Assembly: GCA_038533575.1 (NCBI GenBank)
Contig: JBCAYL010000001.1
Location: forward strand, 1,516,226 to 1,580,225
Reading direction: 5' to 3'
Length of the DNA stretch: 64,000 nt
DNA from: Pseudomonadota bacterium
GTDB taxonomy: Bacteria > Pseudomonadota > Alphaproteobacteria > Rhodobacterales > Rhodobacteraceae
A model generated the notes under the pieces. It was not told the origin of the DNA, searched no databases, and worked only from the letters and a program-made list of their open reading frames with translations. Below, piece after piece: positions 35,021 to 43,291 of the stretch (positions within the stretch are counted from its first letter, which is position 1; each line of letters begins with the position of its first letter). The position numbers and the translations under genes were made by a program.

Positions 35021-35146
35021 TTAGGCCAGCACGGCCTCTTCGGTCTCGACCCAGGTCAGGCCCTGCAGACCGCCATGCTCCGCGATCTCCGAGCAAGCCG
35101 CGAGCGCAAAGGCCGTCACGGCGAGCAAAATGAGTGTCTTCGTCAT
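35021..35146 (-). CDS. Tiny lipoprotein (41 residues) within the carnitine gene run
   Basis: The 41-residue reading frame starts at ATG 35146 and stops with TAA. It begins MTKTLILLAVTAFALAAC, a textbook lipoprotein signal with Cys18 after LAA, and the mature peptide is only 24 residues, acidic, ending WVETEEAVLA. An AGGAG ribosome site sits eight bases upstream of the start. It lies between BKACE and the carnitine dehydrogenase on the same strand. The size resembles entericidin-like lipoproteins, but the mature sequence does not match one I know. Confidence 0.75.
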   Translation of the reverse strand: MTKTLILLAVTAFALAACSEIAEHGGLQGLTWVETEEAVLA

Positions 35147-35180
35147 GATATAGCTCCTGCATTCCTCAATACCGCTACAT

Positions 35181-36092
35181 CTATTCGCCCGGGGCGCGCT
35201 TTGTCAGCCCCAATTTCGCTCTCACGGTTACCGGATCGCTAATGCTGGCTCCCATGCGCTCGATGATCTCCCGCGCGCGCGTCACGAGCTGCGCGTTCGT
35301 CGCCAGCACCCCGCGGTCGAGCATGAGGTTGTCTTCAAGCCCCACCCGCACGTTGCCGCCCGCGAGGACCGAGGCCGCAACATAGGGCATCTGGTGCCGG
35401 CCGAGGGCAAAGGCCGAGAACGTCCAGTCCTCGGGGACGTTGTTGACCATGGCCAGGAAGGTGTTGAGGTCATCGGGCGCGCCCCAGGGCACGCCCATGC
35501 AGAGCTGGACGAGCGCGGGCGCCTCGAGCACGCCTTCCTTCACCAGCTGCTTGGCATACCACAGGTGCCCGGTGTCGAAGGCCTCGATCTCGGGCTTCAC
35601 GCCGAGCTCGGTCATCATCCGGCCCATGGCCTGCAGCATGCCGGGCGTGTTGGTCATGACGTAGTCGGCCTCGGCGAAGTTCATCGTCCCGCAATCGAGG
35701 GTGCAGATCTCGGGCAGGCATTCGGCGATGTGGGCCACGCGCTCCTCTGCGCCGATCATGTCGGTGCCCGCGGCCACGGGAAGCGGCGCGTCGGTGCCGC
35801 CGAAAACGATGTCGCCGCCCATCCCCGCCGTGAGATTGAGCACGACATCCACGTCGGCGTCGCGCACGCGGTCGGTCAGCTCGCGGTAGAGCTTGAGGTC
35901 CCGCGCGGGGGCGCCGGTCTCCGGGTCGCGCACGTGGCAATGGACGATCGCCGCCCCGGCCTCCGCCGCCGCGATCGCGCTTTCGGCGATCTCCTTGGGC
36001 GACCGCGGCACATGGGGCGAGCGGTCCTGCGTGCTCCCCGACCCCGTCACCGCGCAGGTGATAAACACCTCCCTGTTCATCTCCATTGGCAT
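35181..36092 (-). CDS. Beta-keto acid cleavage enzyme (BKACE), probably dehydrocarnitine-specific
   Basis: BKACE enzymes use acetyl-CoA to cleave a beta-keto acid to acetoacetate and an acyl-CoA. The 303-residue TIM-barrel protein has the zinc histidines in IVHCHVRDPETG (residues 49-60), the TLDCGTMNF stretch and VRVGLEDNLML, the C-terminal signature holding the metal-site glutamate. The neighbouring carnitine dehydrogenase/thioesterase makes 3-dehydrocarnitine the likely substrate, giving betainyl-CoA. The start at ATG 36092 follows a GAGGGAGGG site. The next gene downstream is the tiny lipoprotein. Confidence 0.92.
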   Translation of the reverse strand: MPMEMNREVFITCAVTGSGSTQDRSPHVPRSPKEIAESAIAAAEAGAAIVHCHVRDPETGAPARDLKLYRELTDRVRDADVDVVLNLTAGMGGDIVFGGTDAPLPVAAGTDMIGAEERVAHIAECLPEICTLDCGTMNFAEADYVMTNTPGMLQAMGRMMTELGVKPEIEAFDTGHLWYAKQLVKEGVLEAPALVQLCMGVPWGAPDDLNTFLAMVNNVPEDWTFSAFALGRHQMPYVAASVLAGGNVRVGLEDNLMLDRGVLATNAQLVTRAREIIERMGASISDPVTVRAKLGLTKRAPGE

Positions 36093-36138
36093 CTCGGCCC
36101 TCCCTCTTCAGTCTTCCTGCGCCTCTCGCCGGTCTTCC

Positions 36139-36825
36139 TCACGGGTCCACGCCCCACAGCCGCGCGATGAGGTCATGCGTCTCGGGATCGAGCGCGCGCA
36201 GGGCGGCGCGGTCAAACGGCGCGTGGTCGTTGCGACCGAAGAACGCCTCGCTCATCTCGGCGAAGAACTCTCTCGGGTTCTCGAGGGCATAGGCGCGGGC
36301 CCGGCTCCCGAAGGTCCGCGCTACATCGTCGTAGAGCCCGGACGCCTCCGCCCGCGCGTGGGCGGCGATCAGCTCCGGCGCGTCGCGGCCATGGACGGCG
36401 TATTGGTAGGCGTGCGCCAGCTCGTGAAAAAGCGCCCAAGGCGCGGCCTCTGCCCGCTCCGCCAGGCGCTGCGTGATCTCGATGCCCCCTGCCTTTTCGG
36501 GATTGAAGCCATTGCGCGAGAGCCACCCGGCCGAGACATGGTAGACCGAGCGCCCGCTGCTGCCCGGCGGCGCCCATTCGAGCCAGATCACCGTGTCCTT
36601 CAGGGTCGCGGCAGCCTCCGACGGCACCGCGCGCTCGACCGCGTCGAGCCGGTCGGCGAGGAATGCGAGCATCCCGCGATAGACCTCCGGGCGCTCCGCG
36701 ATCTCGGGCGCGACCCGGAGCATCCAGCCGTTGCGCCCGCGCTCTTCATAGGCCTCCGTCGGCGTGAAGGCGGCCGCGGGGCACGCCCAGGCCAGTCCGA
36801 CGAGGAGCAGAAGAACGCGCCGCAT
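36139..36825 (-). CDS. Secreted zincin-type metallopeptidase-like protein
   Basis: The 228-residue protein has a signal peptide (residues 1-19, VLLLLVGLAWACPAAAF) and a zinc-protease motif HELAHAYQYAVHG (HExxH, about residue 150). The downstream EFFAEMSEAFFG supplies the glutamate that serves as third ligand in gluzincins such as the anthrax lethal factor-like family. Earlier parts are alpha/beta without known domains. It starts eight bases after the aldo/keto reductase stop and precedes BKACE by 46 bases, so it may be in the same transcript. Its substrate is unknown. Confidence 0.82.
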   Translation of the reverse strand: MRRVLLLLVGLAWACPAAAFTPTEAYEERGRNGWMLRVAPEIAERPEVYRGMLAFLADRLDAVERAVPSEAAATLKDTVIWLEWAPPGSSGRSVYHVSAGWLSRNGFNPEKAGGIEITQRLAERAEAAPWALFHELAHAYQYAVHGRDAPELIAAHARAEASGLYDDVARTFGSRARAYALENPREFFAEMSEAFFGRNDHAPFDRAALRALDPETHDLIARLWGVDP

Positions 36826-36832
36826 CGCGGGC

Positions 36833-37879
36833 TCAGTACGGCATGGGATGCGCGCGGTGGGTCTTGTCGATCCCCTCCATGAGCTCGGGGCTGATCCCAG
36901 TCTCGACGCCCGCGAGGATCCGCTCGAGCTGATCGTGGGAGGTGGCGCCGAAAATGGCGGAGACGAGGAAGGGCCGCGAGACAGACCATTCCATCGCCAT
37001 GTGGACGGGATCGACGCCGTGGGCGGCGGCGAGCGCGGTATAGGCCTCCGCAGCCGCGAGGCCCCGCTCCGTCCAGCGCCCCCCGAGGGAGCCATTGATA
37101 TCCGCGCGGCTGCCCTTGGGCTTCACCCCGCCCGCATACTTTCCGGTGAGAAAGCCCGTCGCGAGCGGTGAAAAGCTGAAAAGACCCACGTCCTCGGCCA
37201 CCGACATCTCCGCCATGTCCGTGTCATAGAGCCGGTGCATGAGCGAATACTCGTTCTGCACAGAAGCCACGCGCGGCATCCCGTGATCCTCGCTCAGGCG
37301 CAGCCACTGCGACGTGCCCCAGGCGCTCTCGTTCGAGAGGCCGAAGGCGCGGATCGTGCCGCGCTCCACCTCTTTCTGCAGCGCCTCGAGGCAGTCGAGC
37401 ATGTCCGCGCGCACCTCCTCGGCCCGGATGCCGGTCGGGTCGTAGGTCCAGTTCTTGCGAAACTGGTAGGAGCCGCGATTGGGCCAGTGGAACTGGTAGA
37501 GGTCGATGTAATCGGTCTGGAGGCGCTTGAGGTTCCCCTCGAGCGTCTCGCGGATCGTCTTGGAGCTGATGGGCGCGCCATCCCGCACGTAGGACATGCC
37601 CTCGCCCGAGTGCTTCGTGGCGAGGATGTAGTCGCCCCGGCGGGATTTGTTCGCCGCGTTCCAGTTGCCGATATAGGTCTCGGTGAGGCCCACCGTCTCG
37701 GCGCGGATCGGGTTCACGGGGTACATCTCGGCGGTGTCGACGAAGTTGATGCCAGCGGCGAGCGAGGTGTCCATCTGCCGATGGGCATCGGCCTCGTCGG
37801 TCTGTGTGCCCCAGGTCATCGTGCCGAGACAGTAGGCGCTGACGGTCATCCCCGTCCGCCCGAGCGGGTTCATCTTCAT
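36833..37879 (-). CDS. Aldo/keto reductase (Tas-like)
   Basis: The 348-residue NADPH-dependent reductase has the AKR tetrad pattern: the aspartate and tyrosine in FVDTAEMYPVNP (near residue 55), the lysine in LATKHSGEG, and the histidine in LYQFHWPNRGSY. The MNPLGRTGMTVSAYCLGTMTWG N-terminus is like E. coli Tas. ATG 37879 follows AAGGAGA. The physiological substrate is unknown. It is the first of six co-directional genes ending with the SDR at 32679. Confidence 0.9.
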   Translation of the reverse strand: MKMNPLGRTGMTVSAYCLGTMTWGTQTDEADAHRQMDTSLAAGINFVDTAEMYPVNPIRAETVGLTETYIGNWNAANKSRRGDYILATKHSGEGMSYVRDGAPISSKTIRETLEGNLKRLQTDYIDLYQFHWPNRGSYQFRKNWTYDPTGIRAEEVRADMLDCLEALQKEVERGTIRAFGLSNESAWGTSQWLRLSEDHGMPRVASVQNEYSLMHRLYDTDMAEMSVAEDVGLFSFSPLATGFLTGKYAGGVKPKGSRADINGSLGGRWTERGLAAAEAYTALAAAHGVDPVHMAMEWSVSRPFLVSAIFGATSHDQLERILAGVETGISPELMEGIDKTHRAHPMPY

Positions 37880-38013
37880 GGCTGTCTCCTTTGGCGCGAC
37901 ATTACGCCCGGGAGGCGGCGTGGCAAGCACTTGACGCGGGGCATCCGAAAAATAGAACATAGAGAGAACAAACCGCCCGTCATCCCGCTCCCTGCCCTGC
38001 TCCCCTGTCTGCC

Positions 38014-38628
38014 ATGTCTGCCACCGCCGCGCATCTTCTGACCCGTGAACGGCCCCGCTCCGACAGCGCCCGGGGGCGCACGCCGCCCTTTCTGGGGGAG
38101 CTGGCGCTGGAAACGGCGCGGGTCCATGAGCTCTGCGGGTCCGCGCGGCGCACGCTCGCGCTCATGATCGCGGCGGCCATGGAGGGGCCGGTCTTCTGGG
38201 TCGCGCCCGCCTGGCATGCAGACCGGCTCAATCCCGATGGCATCTCGGATTTCATCAATCCGGGGCGGCTCACCTTCGTGGAACCGTCGCGCGCGCCGGA
38301 TCTGCTGTGGTGCTGCGAGGAAGTGCTCCGCACCGGCGCGGTGCCGCTCCTCGTGGGCGATCTGCCCGGCCCGCCGGCGCTCACACCGATCCGGCGCTTG
38401 CATCTCGCGGCGGAAACGGGGGCCGCCCGCGGGCACGCACCGCTCGGGCTCCTGCTCACGCCCGGCGAGGGCGGCGCGGCGGGGGTGGAGACGCGCTGGC
38501 ACATGGCCCCCACGGCGGAGGCCGCCGCGCCCTGGCACCTCACCCGCCTGCGGGCCCGCGCGGCACCGCCCCGGCACTGGTCGGTGAGCCCGGCACGCGC
38601 GCTCACACCGCTCTCGCCCCAGGGGTAG
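38014..38628 (+). CDS. ImuA-like (RecA-related) protein
   Basis: The 204-residue protein resembles ImuA/SulA-type RecA-like proteins: ALETARVHELCGSARRTLALMIAAAMEGPVFWVAP at the start, a DLLWCCEEVLRTGAVPLLVGDL stretch and TPIRRLHLAAETGAARGHAPLGLLL. Typical ImuA works with ImuB and DnaE2 in translesion synthesis, but neither gene is present here. It may be an orphan relative with another role. The C-terminal 40 residues are Arg/Ala/Pro-rich and look disordered. Assignment is from motif-like similarity and is not firm. Confidence 0.55.
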   Translation: MSATAAHLLTRERPRSDSARGRTPPFLGELALETARVHELCGSARRTLALMIAAAMEGPVFWVAPAWHADRLNPDGISDFINPGRLTFVEPSRAPDLLWCCEEVLRTGAVPLLVGDLPGPPALTPIRRLHLAAETGAARGHAPLGLLLTPGEGGAAGVETRWHMAPTAEAAAPWHLTRLRARAAPPRHWSVSPARALTPLSPQG

Positions 38629-38684
38629 CGCCCGATCACGCAAAAGCGACCGCACGTCGCGCGCGAACGATCTACCTCCCTGCC

Positions 38685-39266
38685 ATGCACAGGCTCCCGG
38701 CTCTCCTCCTCGCCCTCCTCCTCATAGCGCCGCTCACGGCGCCGGCGGCCCTCGCCCAGGCGGTCAGCTACGCGCTCGATCGCGAGACCTCCCTCGTGGG
38801 CTTCGCGTTCGACCTGACGGGCGGGTCCGAAATCAAGGGCAACATGCCCGTCGCGGCCGCCGAGATCGCCCTCGACGTGGACACGCTCGAGCAGAGCCGC
38901 GCCGTCGTCACGCTCGACACCCGCCGCGCCATCACCGAACAGGCCTTCGCCACCGACGCCATGCTCGGCCCCAACGTGCTCGCGGCGGAGGACTTCCCCA
39001 CAATCCGGTTCGAAGCCACGCGCATCACGGGCAACGTCAACGCAGCCCGCGTGGAGGGCCGCGTCACCATCAAGGGCATCACGCGGCCCATCACGCTCGA
39101 CGCGCAGGTCTTTCGCCAGCGCGGCACCGAGGCGGGCGACCTCTCGCGCCTCTCGGTCTTCATGACCGGCCGCGTGGACCGGCGGGACTTCGGCGCCGAT
39201 GGCTTCCCGCAATTCGTGGGCCCCGAAATCCGCATCGAGATCCTCACCCGCCTCACGCGCAGCTAG
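38685..39266 (+). CDS. YceI-family periplasmic protein
   Basis: The 193-residue protein has a signal peptide (residues 1-25, LPALLLALLLIAPLTAPAALAQ) and a YceI domain: VSYALDRETSLVGFAFDLTGG, LDTRRAITEQAFATDAMLG, FPTIRFEATRITG, and GRVTIKGITRPITLDAQVF. YceI proteins have a lipocalin-like barrel that binds isoprenoid or other amphiphilic ligands. The start ATG 38685 gives a proper signal peptide. The MFS gene follows 55 bases later in the same direction; no cytochrome b561 gene neighbours it here. Confidence 0.92.
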   Translation: MHRLPALLLALLLIAPLTAPAALAQAVSYALDRETSLVGFAFDLTGGSEIKGNMPVAAAEIALDVDTLEQSRAVVTLDTRRAITEQAFATDAMLGPNVLAAEDFPTIRFEATRITGNVNAARVEGRVTIKGITRPITLDAQVFRQRGTEAGDLSRLSVFMTGRVDRRDFGADGFPQFVGPEIRIEILTRLTRS

Positions 39267-39321
39267 CCGCTTCCGGGCGGAAAGGTTTGCAGCCGCGGGA
39301 TCGCGGGCGCATGAACGTCCC

Positions 39322-40551
39322 ATGGGCCTCTTCGTCTCTTTCGCCGCGCTGTTCCTGTCGGTCGTCCTGCTCCAGCTTTCCTCGGGGGGCGTGGGCACGC
39401 TCGACGCGCTCACGGGGCTCTCGCTCGGCTTCACCCCGGGCCAGATCGGCCTCCTCGGCTCGGCGCATTTCGTAGGCTTCTTCATCGGCTGCTGGTGGGC
39501 GCCGCGCCTGATGGGCGCGGTGGGCTACAGCCGCAGCTTCGCTGTCTTTACCGCGCTCGGGGCCCTCGGCCTCCTCGGCCACGTCCTCACTGACACACCC
39601 CAGACATGGGCGCTGCTGCGCATCGCCTCCGGCCTCTGCGTCGCGGGCTGCTACACCGTCATCGAAGCCTGGCTCAACGCCAAGGTGACCAACGCGACGC
39701 GCGGCCGCTCCACCGGCGCGTACCGCCTCGTCGATCTCGGCGGGCAGCTCGGCGCCCAGCTCATGATCGGCGCGCTCGTGAGCGTCGAGGTCTACATCGC
39801 CTACACGATCCTGACGATCTTCTGCTGCGCCTCGATCCTGCCCCTGGCCATGACCCGCGCGAGCCCACCCACGGCGGATACGGCCCCCAGCCTGAAGCCG
39901 CTCCTCGCGATCAGCCGCTCTCCCCTGGCGGTGGGCGGCGTCATCGTGGGCGGCCTCACCTCGGCGGCCTACCGCATGGTGGGCCCGATCTACGCGGCAG
40001 AGATCGGCCTCACCGCCGACGAGGTCGGCCTGTTTCTCGCCGCGCTCATCGTGGGCGGCGCCGTGGCCCAGTTCCCCGCGGGCTGGCTCGCCGACCGTTA
40101 CGACCGGCGCCGCGTCCTCATCGGCTTCTCGCTCGCCTCCGTGGCGGGCTGCGCGATCTCGGCCTCGGTCTCGGGCGCGGAGGCTGCCATCGCCGCCTCC
40201 TTCCTCTTCGGGGTGCTCATCACGCCGATCTACTCGATCTCGTCGGCCCACGCCCACGACTTCGCGGCGAGCTCCGAGCGCGCGGAGCTCTCCGCCGCGC
40301 TCCTCTTCTACTATGCGGTGGGCGCCATCGTGGCGCCTATCACCGTCGCGCGGCTCATCGATGCCTACGGGCCCGCCTCGTTCTTCTACTTCATCGCCGC
40401 GGGCCATATCGCGCTCGTGATCTACTCGCTCTTTCGCATGCTCAAGCGCCCCGCGCAGACCCGGACGAGCTACGTCTACGCGCCGCGCACGTCCTTCCTC
40501 GTGGGCAAGCTTCTGGGCCGGGACCGGGATGGGGGTGGCAGCGCCGAATAA
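39322..40551 (+). CDS. MFS transporter
   Basis: The 409-residue protein has twelve predicted membrane segments and the major-facilitator motif [12 protein letters not shown] after segment 8, with [20 protein letters not shown] before segment 5. It resembles the YcaD/UhpC-like MFS subgroup found in alphaproteobacteria. ATG 39322 gives a hydrophobic first helix ([20 protein letters not shown]). The substrate is unknown. metG follows after 38 bases, so the two may be co-transcribed. Confidence 0.9.
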   Translation: MGLFVSFAALFLSVVLLQLSSGGVGTLDALTGLSLGFTPGQIGLLGSAHFVGFFIGCWWAPRLMGAVGYSRSFAVFTALGALGLLGHVLTDTPQTWALLRIASGLCVAGCYTVIEAWLNAKVTNATRGRSTGAYRLVDLGGQLGAQLMIGALVSVEVYIAYTILTIFCCASILPLAMTRASPPTADTAPSLKPLLAISRSPLAVGGVIVGGLTSAAYRMVGPIYAAEIGLTADEVGLFLAALIVGGAVAQFPAGWLADRYDRRRVLIGFSLASVAGCAISASVSGAEAAIAASFLFGVLITPIYSISSAHAHDFAASSERAELSAALLFYYAVGAIVAPITVARLIDAYGPASFFYFIAAGHIALVIYSLFRMLKRPAQTRTSYVYAPRTSFLVGKLLGRDRDGGGSAE

Positions 40552-40589
40552 AGCGCCATATCAGGGCGCGACGACGCACCGGAGCATCC

Positions 40590-42290
40590 ATGGCACGCAT
40601 TCTGATCACCTCCGCGATCCCCTACATCAACGGGATCAAGCACCTCGGCAACCTCGTGGGCTCGCAGCTCCCCGCCGATCTCTTCGCGCGCTACAAGCGC
40701 GCCCGCGGTCACGAGGTCATGTTTCTGTGCGCCACCGATGAGCACGGCACCCCCGCCGAGCTCGCCGCCGCCAAGGCCGGCAAGCCCGTGGCCGAGTTCT
40801 GCGCCGAGATGCATGCCGTCCAGGCCGATATCGGGAAGCGCTTCGGGCTGAGCTTCGATCATTTCGGGCGCTCGTCGTCGGATGAAAACAAGGCGCTCAC
40901 GCAGCACTTCGCCGGCGTCCTCGCCGAGCGGGGCCTCATCCGCGAGGTGGAGGAGGAGCAGATCTATTCCAACGCCGACGGCCGCTACCTGCCCGACCGC
41001 TACATTGAAGGCACCTGCCCCAATTGCGGCTACGACAAGGCCCGCGGCGACCAGTGCGAGAACTGCACGAAGCAGCTCGACCCCACCGACCTCATCGACC
41101 CGCGCTCGGCCATCTCGGGCTCGACAGACCTCGAGGTGCGCAAGACCAAGCACCTCTACCTGCGCCAGTCGGCCATGCGCGAAGAGCTCTCCGACTGGAT
41201 CGCCTCGAAGACCGACTGGCCGGTGCTGACGACCTCCATCGCCAAGAAATGGCTCAATGACGGCGACGGCCTCCAGGATCGCGGCATCACGCGGGATCTC
41301 GACTGGGGCGTGCCCGTCAAGAAGGGCGCCGAGGACTGGCCCGGCATGGAGGGCAAGGTCTTCTACGTCTGGTTCGATGCCCCGATCGAATACATCGCCG
41401 CCGCGCAGGAACGCGACCCGGGCGACTGGGAGCGGTGGTGGCGCACCGACAAGGGCGCCGGCGACGTCACCTACTACCAGTTCATGGGCAAGGATAACGT
41501 GCCCTTCCACACACTCTCTTTCCCGGCCACCATCCTCGGCTCGGGCGAGCCGTGGAAGCTCGTCGATTACATCAAGTCGTTCAATTACCTGAACTATGAC
41601 GGCGGTCAGTTCTCCACGTCTCAGGGCCGCGGCGTCTTCCAGGACCAGGCGCTCGAGATACTGCCCGCGGATTACTGGCGCTGGTGGCTCCTCTCCAACG
41701 CGCCGGAGACCTCGGACAGCGAATTCACCTGGGAACGCTTCCAGGAGGGCGTGAACAAGGACCTCGCCGATGTGCTCGGCAATTTCGTGAGCCGCGTGAC
41801 GAAGTTCTGCCGCTCCAAGTTCTCCGAGGCGATCCCCGAGGGCGGCGCATACGGGCCGCGCGAGGAGCAGCTCACCCAAGACCTCACCAAGCGCATCCGC
41901 GCCTACGAGGCGGCCATGGATGCCATCGAGGTGAGGAAGGCCGCCGCCGAGCTGCGCGGCGCTTGGGTGCTGGGCAACGAGTACCTGCAGGAGGTGGCGC
42001 CGTGGTCCACCTTCAAGGAAGACCCCGACCAAGCCGCCGCCCAGATCCGCCTCGCGCTCAATCTCATCCGCGTCTACGCGGTGCTCTCGGCCCCCTTCAT
42101 CCCCAATGCCGCGGCCTCCATGCTCTCGGGCATGAACACGCTCGATATGTCCTGGCCCGACGACGTGGCGGAGGCTCTCCAAGCCCTTCCGGCGGGCCAC
42201 GCCTTCACCGTGCCCGACGTGCTCTTCGCCAAGATCACCGACGACCAGCGCACGGAATGGGCGGAGCGCTTCTCCGGCACGCGCGACTGA
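40590..42290 (+). CDS. metG: Methionyl-tRNA synthetase
   Basis: The enzyme charges tRNA-Met. The 566-residue protein begins [21 protein letters not shown], with the HIGH-type motif HLGN at residues 18-21. A four-cysteine zinc knot lies at [17 protein letters not shown] (about residues 144-160). The KMSKS loop is degenerate: QFSTS at residues 340-344 ([16 protein letters not shown]) in place of KMSKS. The anticodon-binding helical domain follows. The C-terminal tRNA-binding extension is absent, as in the short class. I start at ATG 40590; an in-frame upstream extension overlaps the MFS gene. Confidence 0.95.
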   Translation: MARILITSAIPYINGIKHLGNLVGSQLPADLFARYKRARGHEVMFLCATDEHGTPAELAAAKAGKPVAEFCAEMHAVQADIGKRFGLSFDHFGRSSSDENKALTQHFAGVLAERGLIREVEEEQIYSNADGRYLPDRYIEGTCPNCGYDKARGDQCENCTKQLDPTDLIDPRSAISGSTDLEVRKTKHLYLRQSAMREELSDWIASKTDWPVLTTSIAKKWLNDGDGLQDRGITRDLDWGVPVKKGAEDWPGMEGKVFYVWFDAPIEYIAAAQERDPGDWERWWRTDKGAGDVTYYQFMGKDNVPFHTLSFPATILGSGEPWKLVDYIKSFNYLNYDGGQFSTSQGRGVFQDQALEILPADYWRWWLLSNAPETSDSEFTWERFQEGVNKDLADVLGNFVSRVTKFCRSKFSEAIPEGGAYGPREEQLTQDLTKRIRAYEAAMDAIEVRKAAAELRGAWVLGNEYLQEVAPWSTFKEDPDQAAAQIRLALNLIRVYAVLSAPFIPNAAASMLSGMNTLDMSWPDDVAEALQALPAGHAFTVPDVLFAKITDDQRTEWAERFSGTRD

Positions 42291-42333
42291 GCGGCTCACA
42301 ATCGCGCGAGACGCCCCCGGCACCCCCGGGAAC

Positions 42334-42361
42334 ACCACGATTTTTTGCAAAAAATCGTGGT
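42334..42361. repeat. Perfect 28-bp palindrome centred on TTTTTTGCAAAAAA
   Basis: The half-site ACCACGATTTTTTG is followed directly by its exact complement, so all 14 pairs match. It lies in the 122-base space between metG and a lytic transglycosylase gene. It shares the CACGA...TTTTGCAA...TCGTG pattern with the near-perfect palindrome at 7275-7298. A run of T in the stem would allow terminator function on either strand. Confidence 0.7.
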
Positions 42362-42412
42362 GGCCGCCGAGGCATCCTGCCTAGGGTGGCGGGATCGTTT
42401 TGGAGATTGCCC

Positions 42413-43222
42413 ATGCGCCTCGTTCTCGCCGCCATCCTCGGCCTCGCACCGCTCTGCGCCGCCGCGGCCACCTGCATCACCGACAAGGGCAGCTTCGGCG
42501 CCTACAAGGCCCGCTTCGCCGAGGAGGCGCGGGCCGCGGGGATCGGGGCGCGCGGGCTCGAGGCCCTGCAAGGGGCGCGGATGTCCGATATCACCTGGCG
42601 CTTCGAGAGCCGCCCCTCGACGCAGACCGGCACGCTCCAGGGGGACCCGGCCGAATTCCTCGCCAAGCGGTCCGGCGCCACGGCGCAGACCTTTGTGAAC
42701 CTCGTCGAGCAGCGCATCGCGCGAAACCCGAATACGTTCGCCGCCATTGAACGGGCCTATGGCGTCCCCGCCTCGATCCTCGCCACGATCTGGGGGCTCG
42801 AGACCTCTTGGGGCGGGTATACCGGGTCCTCCCCCATCGTGGGCGCGTCGGTGACGCTGGCCTCCTATTGCCGCCGTCACCCGCGCTTCGAACCGCACGC
42901 CCTGGCGGCGCTGCGCCTCGTGGACCGCGGCGTGCTCTCGGGCGCGTCGCGGGGTGGCCCCTCGGGGGAGCTCGGGCACATGCAGTTTCTCGCCGGCAAT
43001 TGGGAGCGCTACGCCGTCGATGCCAACGGCGACGGGACCGCGGACCCCATGAACGCCCCGGACGCGCTGGCCACGGCGGCCCGCATGCTGGCCTCCAACG
43101 GGTGGCAGCCGGGCGCGCCCTACACGCCCGGAAGCGCCAATTTCGAGGTGTTGAGCGTGTGGAACGACAGCGGCAACTACCAGCGCGCCATCGCCTATTC
43201 CGCGAGCCTCGTCGACGGGTAG
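42413..43222 (+). CDS. Lytic murein transglycosylase
   Basis: The 269-residue protein cleaves peptidoglycan glycan strands to anhydro-muropeptides. It has a signal peptide (residues 1-19, LVLAAILGLAPLCAAAAT) and an MltB-like domain with the catalytic glutamate in IWGLETSWGGYTG (Glu130), then GELGHMQFLAGNWERYAVDANGDGTADPMNAPDALATAARML. It is not a lipoprotein, so it is probably soluble in the periplasm. The C-terminus ends with YQRAIAYSASLVDG, without a peptidoglycan-binding domain. It stands alone between metG and the convergent CoA transferase. Confidence 0.92.
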   Translation: MRLVLAAILGLAPLCAAAATCITDKGSFGAYKARFAEEARAAGIGARGLEALQGARMSDITWRFESRPSTQTGTLQGDPAEFLAKRSGATAQTFVNLVEQRIARNPNTFAAIERAYGVPASILATIWGLETSWGGYTGSSPIVGASVTLASYCRRHPRFEPHALAALRLVDRGVLSGASRGGPSGELGHMQFLAGNWERYAVDANGDGTADPMNAPDALATAARMLASNGWQPGAPYTPGSANFEVLSVWNDSGNYQRAIAYSASLVDG

Positions 43223-43291
43223 GCCCCCACGTCCCGGCCCCCGCGCCGGGACCTCTGCCGCGGCCCATTCGGTCCCCGACGCAGGGAAAGC

